DNA from: JAPOXK01 sp965220315
GTDB taxonomy: Bacteria > Chloroflexota > Dehalococcoidia > Bin125
NCBI GenBank assembly: GCA_965220315.1
Contig: CBDCPP010000002.1
Coordinates: 62,001-126,000 of the forward strand
Direction: 5' to 3'
DNA length: 64,000 bases
The stretch's first letter is position 1. Each line of letters begins with the position of its first letter. The position numbers were made by a program, and so were the translations under genes. Shown here one piece after another: positions 8,308 through 16,608 of the stretch. The notes beneath the pieces were generated by a model. It ran no database searches, was not told the DNA's origin, and saw only the letters and a program-made list of their open reading frames with translations.

Positions 8308-9540
8308 ATGACAGTAGGACCCCTGACGGGGATCAAAATGATCGAGTGCAGCACCTGGGGTTTCGGACCGATCGGCGGGATGATGCTGGGCGACCTAGGC
8401 GCCGACATCATCAAGATCGAAAGTCCGACACGCCCAGACGCTGCCCGGCACGTGCTGAACATCGCGGGCATCGACAACCGCATGCCAGGCGACCGCAGCG
8501 CGCTGTTCGCCACGGTGAATCGGAACAAGCGGTCGCTGGCCTTGGACTTGAAGACCCCCAAGGGCCAGAAAGTGTTCAAGGAACTGATTAAGGGCACGGA
8601 CATCCTGTTGGAGAACTACCGCCCCGGCGTCTTCGACAAGATGGGGCTCGGCTACGACGTGCTCTCGAAGATCAACCCCGCGTTGATCTATGCCGCGACC
8701 GCGGGCTACGGCTTCAAGGGGGCCGAGGCGCACAAGCCGGCGCTGGATGCCGTAGGGCAAGCGCGCTCGGGCTTCATGTACACGATGGGCGCGCCGGGTG
8801 ATCCGCCGAACTGGAACACGATGGGGGTAGCGGATGTGATGGGGGCGGGGATGCTGGCCTATGGGATGCTCGCCGCACTCGCGGCACGGGAGCTTCAGGG
8901 CGGTAAGGGGCAGCGGGTGGAAGTGTCGCACATCATGGCGAACATGTGGCTCTCCTATTGGGGGATCGCCGTCTCAATGCTGAAGGGCTATGAGGACTGG
9001 CCACGCTTCGATCGTAAGAGCGCCGGCAACCCGCTCTGGAACCTATACGAGTGCAGCGACGGCGAGTGGATCATGCTGGGGATTGTGGAGTACGACCGGC
9101 ACTGGCCGGGATTCTGTGACGTGATGGAGCTAGGCGACGTGGTAGCCGACCCGCGGTTCAAGGACCTGGAGACGCTGGCCGACGGCAATGCCACCGAACT
9201 CGTGGCGCTGCTCGACGAGACATTCGCGCGAGAAAAGCGCAACGTGTGGGAGAAGCGGCTCGACCGCAATCCTGATCTCATCTTCACGCGCATCCAGCAC
9301 ATCGGCGACCTGCCGAGCGACCCGGCTGTGATCGCGAACGACTACTTAGTGGACCGCGATCACAAGCACTTCGGGAAGATTAAAATGCTCTCGCACCCAG
9401 TAAACCTGACCGAGACGCCCGCATCGATCTATTGCGACGCACCTGATCTGGGTGAGCATTCCGCTGAAGTGCTTAAGGATCGCCTGGGCTACGACGACGA
9501 GCAGATCGCCGAGCTAGTGATCGATGGTGTCGTCGCCTAA
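8308..9540 (+). CDS. Family III CoA-transferase (CaiB/BaiF type)
   Basis: Family III CoA-transferases move CoA between carboxylic acids through an aspartyl-CoA intermediate. The 410-residue protein has the N-terminal GIKMIECSTWGFGPIGGMML followed by GDLGADIIKIE, the conserved NRNKRSLALDLKTPKGQ, LLENYRPGV and the probable catalytic Asp147 in KPALDAVGQARSG. The C-terminal domain ends in LGEHSAEVLKDRLGYDDEQI, typical of the family. The ATG at 8308 has AAGGAG 9 bases upstream and is preferred to the GTG at 8284. It stands alone, with no adjacent acyl-CoA dehydrogenase or hydratase, so acids such as carnitine, formate or aromatic acids cannot be told apart. Confidence 0.92.
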   Translation: MTVGPLTGIKMIECSTWGFGPIGGMMLGDLGADIIKIESPTRPDAARHVLNIAGIDNRMPGDRSALFATVNRNKRSLALDLKTPKGQKVFKELIKGTDILLENYRPGVFDKMGLGYDVLSKINPALIYAATAGYGFKGAEAHKPALDAVGQARSGFMYTMGAPGDPPNWNTMGVADVMGAGMLAYGMLAALAARELQGGKGQRVEVSHIMANMWLSYWGIAVSMLKGYEDWPRFDRKSAGNPLWNLYECSDGEWIMLGIVEYDRHWPGFCDVMELGDVVADPRFKDLETLADGNATELVALLDETFAREKRNVWEKRLDRNPDLIFTRIQHIGDLPSDPAVIANDYLVDRDHKHFGKIKMLSHPVNLTETPASIYCDAPDLGEHSAEVLKDRLGYDDEQIAELVIDGVVA

Positions 9541-9737
9541 GGGGCGCGCCCCGGCAGGGGCAAGGCGCGGAGCGCGCGCCGGCGGCAATACCAGCGAGGG
9601 CGAGCACTTCAACGAAGACTGGTCAGCGCCGCCGTGCTCCTTGATGCGAGGAGACCCTGAGCTTCAGGGACCTGCCCGATTTCCGGCCACTGGTCGCGCC
9701 GTCGAAGCGCCATCCATGCAGCAGGCAAGGCGCCCAG

Positions 9738-9760
9738 GGCCCGGACCCTATGTCCGGGCC
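9738..9760. terminator. Hairpin between convergent genes, possible terminator
   Basis: A perfect 9-bp inverted repeat (GGCCCGGAC / GTCCGGGCC) with a 5-base loop lies between the convergent CoA-transferase and flavin reductase-like genes. No T-run follows on either strand, so it is at best a weak or factor-assisted terminator. The rest of 9541-9767 holds nothing recognisable. Confidence 0.5.
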
Positions 9761-9767
9761 GGGAAGC

Positions 9768-10364
9768 TTAGCCCGCATAGGTCCAGCCGGTGTAGACGGA
9801 GGTGAGCGGGTCGCCGTCGCGGAGGACGCGGCCTTCCACGACGCGGCCCAAGGTCAGTGTGTGATCGCCGGCGGGCTGGAGCTGCTCCAGCTCGCAGCGA
9901 AGCCAGGCCAAGGCGTCATCCAGGATGGGGCAGCCGCGGTCGTCCAGGGTGTGGGCGACCCCGTCGAGCTTGCGGTGCAGCTGCGCGGCCGCTTGATCGC
10001 TGCGGCCCTTGATCTTGGAGCCGTCGCGGGGCTGGAGGAAGGAGCCCGCGAGTTCCATCCCGTCCTCGTGGAGAAGATTCACCGTGAAGGCCTGGCTGTG
10101 GCGGACGTTTTCCAGGGTGGTGGAGTCGTTTTCGAGAGAGACGGCGATCAGGCGCGGCTCAAAGGAGACCTGCATGACCCAATCCGCGATCATGGCGTTG
10201 GGGTCGCCGGCACGGGTGGAGCCAATGACGTAGATGCCGTAGGGGAGCGTGTGCATGGCTTCCCGCGTGCGGTCCGTGGCGCTAAATTCCCGCTTGGGCG
10301 GCACCTGGAAGCCGGGCGGGAGGTCGTGGAGGTCGCTCGACATCACTTCGCTTTCTTGGCCCAC
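9768..10364 (-). CDS. Flavin reductase-like, FMN-binding split-barrel protein
   Basis: The 198-residue protein belongs to the flavin reductase-like (HpaC/DIM6-NTAB) split-barrel family, which binds FMN and usually reduces flavin with NAD(P)H to feed monooxygenases. Hallmarks are LPYGIYVIGST near the N-terminus, the ...MIADWVMQVSFEPRLIAVSLE strand block, the helix region STTLENVRHSQAFTVNLLHE, and the C-terminal AWLRCELEQLQPAGDHTLTLG followed by RVVEGRV. The first start is a GTG at 10364; an ATG at 10343 is a good alternative. No partner oxygenase is adjacent, so the acceptor is unknown. Confidence 0.87.
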   Translation of the reverse strand: MGQESEVMSSDLHDLPPGFQVPPKREFSATDRTREAMHTLPYGIYVIGSTRAGDPNAMIADWVMQVSFEPRLIAVSLENDSTTLENVRHSQAFTVNLLHEDGMELAGSFLQPRDGSKIKGRSDQAAAQLHRKLDGVAHTLDDRGCPILDDALAWLRCELEQLQPAGDHTLTLGRVVEGRVLRDGDPLTSVYTGWTYAG

Positions 10365-10772
10365 CGTTAGTTTAGGCGAGGCCGTCAGGCAGTTCGCGGA
10401 GTCCCGCGCGCACCGGACCGTGCAGGCCGCTCGCTACCAGATCGACATGAGACTGAGCCTGGCCAAGCGATTACAGGACGGTAGTTGGAAGAAGGTGGTC
10501 GTGCGGGGAACGACTTTGGCACGTAATCTGATGCGACCTGAATCTCGAGCGCACGCTAGAAGGATGGTTGAGTTAGGGAGGTCCAAAGGCTGTAGCTATG
10601 GGATTGCGGAAAGAGCAAAGCGCCACTGCAGCGCACTTGGGGCATCACCAAGAAGGGAGGGGCCGTGCATGCGGATTCGGTGGACGGAGTTTGAGCCCCA
10701 GGGCTACGAGGACATGGTCGCAGACAGCGCCATCATGGCGCCCCTTTTCATGTACGTTCACCAGTCGAAGGT
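10365..10772. other. Intergenic region with a probable gene remnant
   Basis: These 408 bases lie upstream of the flavin reductase-like gene and downstream of the large LRR gene. A long plus-strand frame crosses the region but its translation is not protein-like except for its last part, which begins at a good Shine-Dalgarno and ATG at 10669. That part is listed separately. No repeat or RNA gene was recognised. Confidence 0.5.
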
Positions 10773-10860
10773 TCAGTCCACGCGGTCCAGCGTTAGCTGC
10801 ACGTTGTCTCCATTGGACCAGTTAGTCTCGGCCCCAGACCACCTGTATTTGGAGGCGTAA
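10669..10860 (+). pseudogene. Possible 5' remnant of a gene cut by the LRR locus
   Basis: An ATG at 10669 is preceded by a strong AGAAGGGAGG (10651-10660) and followed by the protein-like start MRIRWTEFEPQGYEDMVA. After about 25 codons the frame loses protein character and then runs antisense into the 3' end of the LRR gene before a stop at 10860. This looks like the beginning of a real gene whose remainder has been lost or replaced. The family is not identified; a link to Mrr-like restriction proteins is only a vague impression. Confidence 0.3.
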
Positions 10861-13800
10861 CTGTAGGTCGTTAGCGATGCATCGCTCAGATCGAACCGTG
10901 TCCCGTCCACCTGAAATGCGAGGTCCGTAGGCAGTGCCTTGTCCACCGTGATGTACATCCAACCCCAAGCCACAACCGTCGTGATTGTGTACGTAACGCC
11001 ATCAAGATCGAATGCGGTATCGGAAAGCTCGCCCGCGCCTCCCGCATAGGAGCTGTACCCGTATCCGTCGTAGCGCAGCCCCGCCGTCATCGTCGCCGAC
11101 CAGATGGAACCGTCCTCCTCCGTCTCCGACTCGCTATCCGGGGCCGGGACGATGGCGGCTGTCGCTGCGCTGATGCTCGTTTCCTGATGGCCCCTGTTAT
11201 CGACAAATGCCACCCGCACCTTGATGGTCTTGCCCTCGTCGGCGTCCACCAGCGTGTAGGTTGCCCCCGTGGCTCCGGCTATGTCCGCGTCGCCACTCCC
11301 GTCATTCCGAATCCACTGGTAACTGAAGGTCGTGTTGCTTAGCCCATCGGCGTCCGAGATGCCGGACCTGTCCGCCGTGAGCGTCTCTCCTACCTGGGCC
11401 GTCCCGCTGATGGTCGGCGCTCCCGTTGCCGCGGTGTTGGGACGTGCCTGAACTGTCGCCGTAGCCGCGCTGGTCAGAGTTTCTCCATTTTCGGCATCGT
11501 CCGTGAAGCTCACCCTCACCCTGATGGTCTTGCCCTCGGCGGCATCCACCAGCGTGTAGGTTGCCCCCGTGGCTCCGGCTATGTCCGCGTCGCCACTCCC
11601 GTCATTCCGCACCCACTGGTAGCTGAATGTCGCACCGCTCATTCCATCGGCGTCCGAGATGCCGGATGTGTCCGCCGTGAGCGTCTCCCCCACCTGGGCT
11701 ATCCCGCTGATTGTGGGGACACCCGTCGCCGGGTTGTTCTCCGCTGGCGTCTCCTCTTCCTCCTCCGGTCCTGCGACGGAAAGCATTACCTCAGCGGACA
11801 GCATCCTGCCGTCCCCTGTGCAGATGGCCCCTTCGTCCTCACAGTCGGCGGTAACCGGCAGGACCACCGTTATTTCGGCGTCAGAGTTCGGCAAGACGGT
11901 GATCTCCCATCGGACGTTGCCGGGAGGGGCCAGCCGCCGAGCCTTGGTCACCGCGCCGCCAGTCACGGTGAAGGCATGGTCCCGTAGTGTCGTGTAGCCG
12001 AAGTCCGGAGCGGGTTCCTCGCTGAACTGGAGCTCAAATGTGAACCTGGTCTCACCGTCGTGAGTCTCGGGCATCCCAATGAAGGCAGCAGTCAACGACG
12101 AAATCGATTCGGGGTCATCGGCATTGGGCGGCTCAAGCGCCGGCAACAACTCAAGCGTGGAATTGCCACGCACGACTTCGTAGCCGCTGTGCAGCGCTAC
12201 CCCATGCTCGGTGACGCCTGACGGGATGGGTGGGGCATTGCCGAATCGCGCGACGACCGGGCCCGTTGTACCGACAGCACGAGTGACCGAGATGGCGGTA
12301 CTTTCGACCCTGCCAGTCGGTACGGTAAGAGACGCGACATCTCCCTCCAGGGTGCCGTTAGTGACAACAATCGGCATCACAATGTCGTAGGGGGCGCCAG
12401 TCGGTGCCTCAACCTTCAGCCTGCCTTCGTCGTCCATCCGCAGATGGACCCGCAGGGGCAGAACGTTTCCTATATGGTGGTTGATAAATGCCCTCAGCGA
12501 CTCCAGTGCCGTCAGACCCTCGAAGAGGCTGCTGGGGAAGTTATGCTGAATGAGGTTGAAACTAATGGAGAGCGTGGTCAGCGTGGACAGGCCCGCAAAC
12601 GGTCTACTTAGCCGGTCTTCATTGAGTTCATTTGACTCCAGGAAGAGCTCCTCCAGGGAAGTCAAGCCGGCGAACGCTTGAGGCCCGAGAGAGCGAATAT
12701 CGTTGTGTAAGAGCACAAGCTCTTCAAGAGACGACAGATCCGAAAAGCCGTTGTCAGGAAGATCGGTGAGGGCGTTGTTGCGAAGGTCCAGGTAGGCGAG
12801 ATGGGACAGGCCCGAGAATGATGTTGCACTGATAGAGGAGATACCATTCCCATTGAGCTTCAGCGTCGTCAGGTTCGGAAGGCCACTGAAGACGAAGTCA
12901 GGTATTGTTGCGATGCGGTTGATACTCAGATCGAGGTAGGTGAGGTTGGTCAAACCTGAGAACGTTGCCTCGGAAATGCTTGGAATATTGTTATTCTTTA
13001 ACTTCAGTCTGGTGAGCGACGTTAGATCCGAGAAAATGCCATCAGGCAGCGAACTGATAGGGTCGCTGTACAGCTCAAGAGTCATAATACCGGAGAGGCC
13101 GTCGAAGTCGCCGTCCTGTACCGCAGTAATACCCGTGTGTGGGAGCCTGAGGCTGCCAGAAACAGCGGAGAGATGGACGTCCGTAACATCTGCGCAATCC
13201 GAGACCTCGCTGATGAGGTCAAGGATTGCATCTTTCACCTGGGGCGTGCGATCGCAGATGCCACGTCCCTGATCCACAAGAGCTGGCGATTCCGCCAACT
13301 CCTCCTCTGCGTCGGCATCAGCCACGCGGAAGACGGGCGAGATTGCATAGTACCGCAGCCTGTCACCCGGATCTTCGCCGCTGAATCTCAAGGCGCCGCC
13401 ATCCCTGAGCTTTCCCGTAGCCACCCATGGGTAAGAGTCAGGTGCTTCGGTCGTGCCCAGATACCTCATGGACGCGATAGTTCCGTCATTATTCGTGCCG
13501 GTATGTACCTCGAGGTTCACTCGCACACTCGTTGAGAATTGCCGCCCATCGCGCCTCCGCGCGGCATAGTCCTCCCAGGTGCCACTGAAGAATTCCTGGT
13601 ATGTTCGGGCGACACGGGCCCCGTTGAGCCAGTAGATAGGCACGCCGGAACCGTCCGCTGAATTAGCGTTGATATGGTCCCGGGCGGCAACAGTAGCCGT
13701 GCTGCCGACAACCTGGAACTGGTCGGCGTACGGAGTGATAGAGGAGTGCGCGTCCGCTTTCGCCAAGTCTGCCCGCACATGCTCATCGTAGTCAGCGATA

Positions 13801-14051
13801 TTCGTGGATAGCGCATCTTTCTTGGTTCTTGTGAGCACCAAGAGACGGAATTCACTTCCCTCAGCCACGCCGGTGGGCCGCAAGGGCCAGTCGGATGGCA
13901 CCAGGATTGGTTCCTGGGTTTCGTCCTCAGCTTCGTCCTCAGCTTCGGCACTCACAACAGACACGGAGGTGAACGCGATCACGGCGATCAACCCCAGCAG
14001 CAGAGCGAACGCCGCTACTTGAACACCACGCAGTGCCCTTCCGGCCTCCAC
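10773..14051 (-). CDS. Large secreted leucine-rich-repeat protein with tandem Ig-like domains
   Basis: This 1092-residue protein has a signal peptide-like N-terminus (hydrophobic residues 12-34, then an acidic stretch). Residues about 50-243 form a domain seen in secreted bacterial proteins (EGSEFRLLVLTRTKKDA, VPIYWLNGARVA, RYYAISPVFRV). About eight leucine-rich repeats of 24 residues cover 298-525 (pattern FSGLTNLTYLDLSINRI). A beta-rich region follows (535-765), then two nearly identical Ig-like domains exactly 100 residues apart (775-870 and 875-970), each with SYQW.RNDGSGDADIAGAT. A C-terminal domain (983-1092) starts WSATMTAGLRYDGYGY and ends in GDNVQLTLDRVD. A surface adhesion or recognition role is inferred. 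No anchoring or sorting motif is seen at the C-terminus. The start is GTG and no good Shine-Dalgarno is visible. Confidence 0.85.
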   Translation of the reverse strand: MEAGRALRGVQVAAFALLLGLIAVIAFTSVSVVSAEAEDEAEDETQEPILVPSDWPLRPTGVAEGSEFRLLVLTRTKKDALSTNIADYDEHVRADLAKADAHSSITPYADQFQVVGSTATVAARDHINANSADGSGVPIYWLNGARVARTYQEFFSGTWEDYAARRRDGRQFSTSVRVNLEVHTGTNNDGTIASMRYLGTTEAPDSYPWVATGKLRDGGALRFSGEDPGDRLRYYAISPVFRVADADAEEELAESPALVDQGRGICDRTPQVKDAILDLISEVSDCADVTDVHLSAVSGSLRLPHTGITAVQDGDFDGLSGIMTLELYSDPISSLPDGIFSDLTSLTRLKLKNNNIPSISEATFSGLTNLTYLDLSINRIATIPDFVFSGLPNLTTLKLNGNGISSISATSFSGLSHLAYLDLRNNALTDLPDNGFSDLSSLEELVLLHNDIRSLGPQAFAGLTSLEELFLESNELNEDRLSRPFAGLSTLTTLSISFNLIQHNFPSSLFEGLTALESLRAFINHHIGNVLPLRVHLRMDDEGRLKVEAPTGAPYDIVMPIVVTNGTLEGDVASLTVPTGRVESTAISVTRAVGTTGPVVARFGNAPPIPSGVTEHGVALHSGYEVVRGNSTLELLPALEPPNADDPESISSLTAAFIGMPETHDGETRFTFELQFSEEPAPDFGYTTLRDHAFTVTGGAVTKARRLAPPGNVRWEITVLPNSDAEITVVLPVTADCEDEGAICTGDGRMLSAEVMLSVAGPEEEEETPAENNPATGVPTISGIAQVGETLTADTSGISDADGMSGATFSYQWVRNDGSGDADIAGATGATYTLVDAAEGKTIRVRVSFTDDAENGETLTSAATATVQARPNTAATGAPTISGTAQVGETLTADRSGISDADGLSNTTFSYQWIRNDGSGDADIAGATGATYTLVDADEGKTIKVRVAFVDNRGHQETSISAATAAIVPAPDSESETEEDGSIWSATMTAGLRYDGYGYSSYAGGAGELSDTAFDLDGVTYTITTVVAWGWMYITVDKALPTDLAFQVDGTRFDLSDASLTTYSYASKYRWSGAETNWSNGDNVQLTLDRVD
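11156..11429 (-). repeat. Tandem Ig-like repeat, copy 2
   Basis: This second copy encodes residues about 875-966, offset by exactly 300 bases from copy 1. Most differences are conservative substitutions (Val/Ile in YQW(V/I)RND, Ala/Asp in VDA(A/D)EG), while the GDADIAGATGATYTLVDA core is unchanged. Confidence 0.85.
11456..11729 (-). repeat. Tandem Ig-like repeat, copy 1
   Basis: This is the first of two copies of a 300-base unit within the LRR gene, encoding residues about 775-866. Long blocks around the codons for the YTLVDA segment and the RNDGSGDADIAGATGA segment are identical to copy 2, which implies a recent duplication or gene conversion. Confidence 0.85.
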
Positions 14052-14446
14052 AGCATTCCATCGGGGATTACATCCCTGTATTTTCCCCTATCAGTCCCAG
14101 ACAGAGCACCCGGGGCGTCTTGCGGAGGCGGCGCGACTCTTATACGTCGGGATGACGAGAGCTCAGATCGGTTTGGTTCTCTCCAGGGCGAAGGGGAGAG
14201 CCTATCGCGGGGAGTGGGCTTTTAGGGGACCGTCCCGGTTCGCGAGTTCGACGAACGGCGCATTCAGTATTCATGTAGATGGCTTTGATCAAGGAGTCCT
14301 CTCCACGTTGCTGGCCGATGCCGGAAACCTTTCCTAAGCACGAGAGCTACTCAACCAAAGCGTGCGGGGCCCCGCAACTTACTGGCCCGCCAGTGGACCG
14401 CGGGCAGCCCGTCCGGGCCAGAAGCCAGAAATCCTATCTGGGGGAG
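14052..14446. other. Intergenic region between the LRR gene and tRNA-Thr
   Basis: These 395 bases should contain the LRR gene promoter, but no clear promoter pair stands out. An RNA-level hairpin with two G-U pairs can form at 14175-14202 (GGTTCTCTCC / GGGGAGAGCC). No convincing ORF was seen. Confidence 0.4.
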
Positions 14447-14521
14447 TGGAGCCGGCGGGGGGATTCGAACCCTCGGCCTGCTGTTTACGAAACAGCTGCT
14501 CTACCTCTGAGCTACACCGGC
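14447..14521 (-). tRNA. tRNA-Thr (anticodon CGT)
   Basis: Read on the minus strand this folds into a complete cloverleaf: acceptor GCCGGTG/CGCCGGC, D-stem GCTC/GAGC, anticodon stem GCTGT/ACAGC with loop TTCGTAA (anticodon CGT at positions 34-36), and T-loop TTCGAAT. The T-stem GAGGG/CCCCC has one A-C mismatch. The discriminator base is T and the CCA end is encoded (14447-14449). It reads the threonine codon ACG. Confidence 0.95.
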
Positions 14522-14641
14522 CTGCAGGCACGATACAAGATGCCACCGCATGGGCCGATGCGTCTGTGTTATCGCGAGGGGCGGAACGGGTGTACGAAAT
14601 GACTCCAGCCAGGCAGCGAACGTCCGCAGGAACCGGGCGGG

Positions 14642-15571
14642 TCAACCCGGGTCGACGAGAGGCACGATCCGGTCCTGGCGTTCCCGGCCGGGTACTTGGC
14701 TTTCGGCGTGGTACGAGGATCGGACCAGTGGCCCAGACTCAACGTGCGTGAAGCCAAGCGCGCGCGCCTCGTCGCGGATCGCGTCGAACTCGGCAGGCGG
14801 CAGATAGCGCGCGACGGGCAGGTGTTTGAAGCTGGGGCGCAGGTACTGGCCGACGGTGAGGACATCGCAGTCGACGGAGCGGAGGTCGCGCAGCACGGCG
14901 CCGATTTCGCTGCGTGTTTCACCGAGGCCGACCATGATGCCGCTCTTGGTGACGGGCCGCGGCGACCAGGAGGCGGCGCGACGGAGGAGTTCAAGGGATT
15001 GGGCGTAGTTCGCCTTGTGCCGCACGCTGGGGTAGAGACGCGGGACGGTCTCCGTGTTGTGGTTGAGCACTTCAGGTTGCATCGCAAGGGTGGTGGCGAG
15101 GGCGTCCCAGTTGCCTTCGAAGTCCGGGATCAGTACTTCGATGGTGGTGGCGGGCGAGAGCCGGCGGATCCAGCGAATGGTGTCGGCGAAGATCGCGGCC
15201 CCGCCATCGGGGAGGTCATCGCGGTTCACCGAGGTGACGACGGCGTGTTTGAGGCCCATGCGCTGGACGGCGAGGGCGACGCGCCGTGGCTCGTCGCGGT
15301 CGAGCACGTTGGGTCGTCCGCTGGTGACCTGGCAGTAGCCGCAGGCCCGGGTACAGGTGTCGCCGAGGATCATGAATGTAGCCGTGCCACGGCCCCAGCA
15401 CTCGGCGAGGTTTGGGCAATGGGCCTCCTCGCAGACGGTGTGGAGGTCGGAGTCACGCATAATGCCGAGGAGCCGTTGATAGGTGGAGCCCGAAGGCACG
15501 CGCACCTTGAGCCACTCGGGCTTGGGTCCGGCCGGGTTCGGCGAGAGTGCGGATCTGCTGCGCATCGACAT
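14642..15571 (-). CDS. lipA: Lipoyl synthase
   Basis: This radical SAM enzyme inserts two sulfurs into octanoyl chains on lipoyl domains of 2-oxoacid dehydrogenases or the glycine cleavage H protein. It carries the auxiliary-cluster motif C-x4-C-x5-C (CEEAHCPNLAEC), the radical SAM CX3CX2C (CTRACGYC), VTSVNRDDLPDGGA, HNTETVPRLYP, the TKSGIMVGLGE loop and the conserved RSSYHA near the C-terminus. The start is taken at the ATG at 15571 (309 residues); a TTG at 15595 would add 8 residues. No lipB or lplA is adjacent. The downstream neighbour on the same strand is tRNA-Thr. Confidence 0.96.
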   Translation of the reverse strand: MSMRSRSALSPNPAGPKPEWLKVRVPSGSTYQRLLGIMRDSDLHTVCEEAHCPNLAECWGRGTATFMILGDTCTRACGYCQVTSGRPNVLDRDEPRRVALAVQRMGLKHAVVTSVNRDDLPDGGAAIFADTIRWIRRLSPATTIEVLIPDFEGNWDALATTLAMQPEVLNHNTETVPRLYPSVRHKANYAQSLELLRRAASWSPRPVTKSGIMVGLGETRSEIGAVLRDLRSVDCDVLTVGQYLRPSFKHLPVARYLPPAEFDAIRDEARALGFTHVESGPLVRSSYHAESQVPGRERQDRIVPLVDPG

Positions 15572-15715
15572 CGCCGTATGATCGTAGCAGCCCAACCTCG
15601 GCGTCGGACGGTGCCGTGAATCTCTCTCCGGCGCGGCCGTCCCGTGGAGCCGTAGCGCGGGGTTGTGTAGCGGGATCGATCGCGCGCGGCCGGCAGACGA
15701 GGCTAGGGTGAGGTC

Positions 15716-16384
15716 ATGTTTCAGGTCACCTTGGTCTCAGGAGATGAGTCGCTAATCACGAGCCTGCGCGGGCCGCTGGCCGATGCAGGCTACGACGTCG
15801 TAGCGCTATCGGGCAGCGAGGAGGCCGAGCCGGATCCGGCGGCGGCGGCGGACGTGCTGGCGGTCGACTGGCGGGGGATGCCGCTGCGGCCGGCGGCGCC
15901 CTTCGCGGAGTTGCGCCGGGCATGGCCCAGGGCTCTTCTCGTCGCCGTTGTGACCAGTGATCAGCTTGCTGATCTGCCGCCCGGCCTCGAAGATTTCGCC
16001 CTGCCCCCGCTTTCGCCGCAAGAATTCGTGGTCAGAATTCGCCAGGCGCTCTGGCGGCGGCGCGGAGCCAGTCTCGACGATCTGATCGTAGCCGGCGACT
16101 TGACCCTCGACCTCACGAACTTTCAGGTGCTGGTCGGCAGGCAGGCGATAGCCTTGACCTACATGGAGTATCAATTGCTGCGCTATCTGATGACCCATGC
16201 AGGCATAGTGGTGACACGAGAGACGCTGCTCAACCGTGTGTGGGGCTACGACTACTACGGCGGGATCCGGACTGTGGACGTGCACATCCGGCGGCTGCGG
16301 GCCAAGCTGGGCTCGGTGGCGGCGCGGCAGATCGAGACAGTGCGTAACGCGGGCTACCGTTTCGTCGAGATGCCTTCTTCGTAA
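15716..16384 (+). CDS. GlnR-like orphan OmpR-family response regulator
   Basis: The 222-residue protein has an atypical receiver domain (1-115) and an OmpR-type winged helix (about 125-218). The DNA-binding half (LTYMEYQLLRYLM, VTRETLLNRVWGYDYYGG, RTVDVHIRRLRAKLG, ETVRNAGYRFVE) closely resembles actinobacterial GlnR from memory, including the WGYDYxGGxRTVDVH core. The receiver keeps an Asp at position 51 (VDWRGMP) but lacks the N-terminal acidic pair and the conserved Lys, so classical phosphotransfer is unlikely, as in GlnR. No histidine kinase is adjacent. It lies directly upstream of two glutamine synthetase genes, so a nitrogen regulator is the best inference. GAGG precedes the ATG. Confidence 0.85.
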   Translation: MFQVTLVSGDESLITSLRGPLADAGYDVVALSGSEEAEPDPAAAADVLAVDWRGMPLRPAAPFAELRRAWPRALLVAVVTSDQLADLPPGLEDFALPPLSPQEFVVRIRQALWRRRGASLDDLIVAGDLTLDLTNFQVLVGRQAIALTYMEYQLLRYLMTHAGIVVTRETLLNRVWGYDYYGGIRTVDVHIRRLRAKLGSVAARQIETVRNAGYRFVEMPSS

Positions 16385-16450
16385 GGCGCGACCCACCCAT
16401 GTACGCGATGCGTCTGCACGGATACACACGATGATGTGTCCAGTGGCAGA

Positions 16451-16467
16451 GTTAATCCGACTGTAAC
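16451..16467 (+). promoter_or_regulatory. Possible GlnR-type operator half-sites upstream of glnA1
   Basis: GTTAA at 16451-16455 and GTAAC at 16463-16467 lie in the 199-base gap between the GlnR-like gene and glnA1, separated by 7 bases. They resemble the GTnAC-n6-GaAAC half-sites of actinobacterial GlnR but with spacing one base longer. No second pair was seen. Weak evidence. Confidence 0.3.
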
Positions 16468-16560
16468 ACGGTGGTGCGGCGCCGGGCGCAGGGGCGCGGC
16501 TATGATCGCCGTGGCCCTTAAAAGCACTCGGACAGTTGCTATGGCCGTCTCGGCGGCGGC

Positions 16561-16608
16561 GGTTCAATGGGAGGTAAACAAGGATGCCAATCGAAGATGT
16601 CGTCCAGC
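16561..16608 (+). repeat. Direct repeat copy A: active glnA1 ribosome-binding site and start
   Basis: GGTTCAATGGGAGGTAAACA and the bases after it, including the glnA1 ATG at 16584, are repeated imperfectly 73 bases downstream. This copy has GGGAGGT 8 bases before the ATG and is the likely working start. Confidence 0.8.

Noticed and set aside
10249..10668. A plus-strand frame between the flavin reductase-like gene and the LRR gene, considered as a gene
   Set aside because: The first half is antisense to the flavin reductase-like gene and the rest is not protein-like before the ATG at 10669.
14175..14202. Hairpin considered as a terminator or small RNA
   Set aside because: Contains G-U pairs, has no T-run, and no adjacent gene ends there.
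16425..16437. Imperfect palindrome around ACACGATGATGTGT as a second operator after the GlnR-like gene
   Set aside because: Short and imperfect, with no match to a site I know; could occur by chance.
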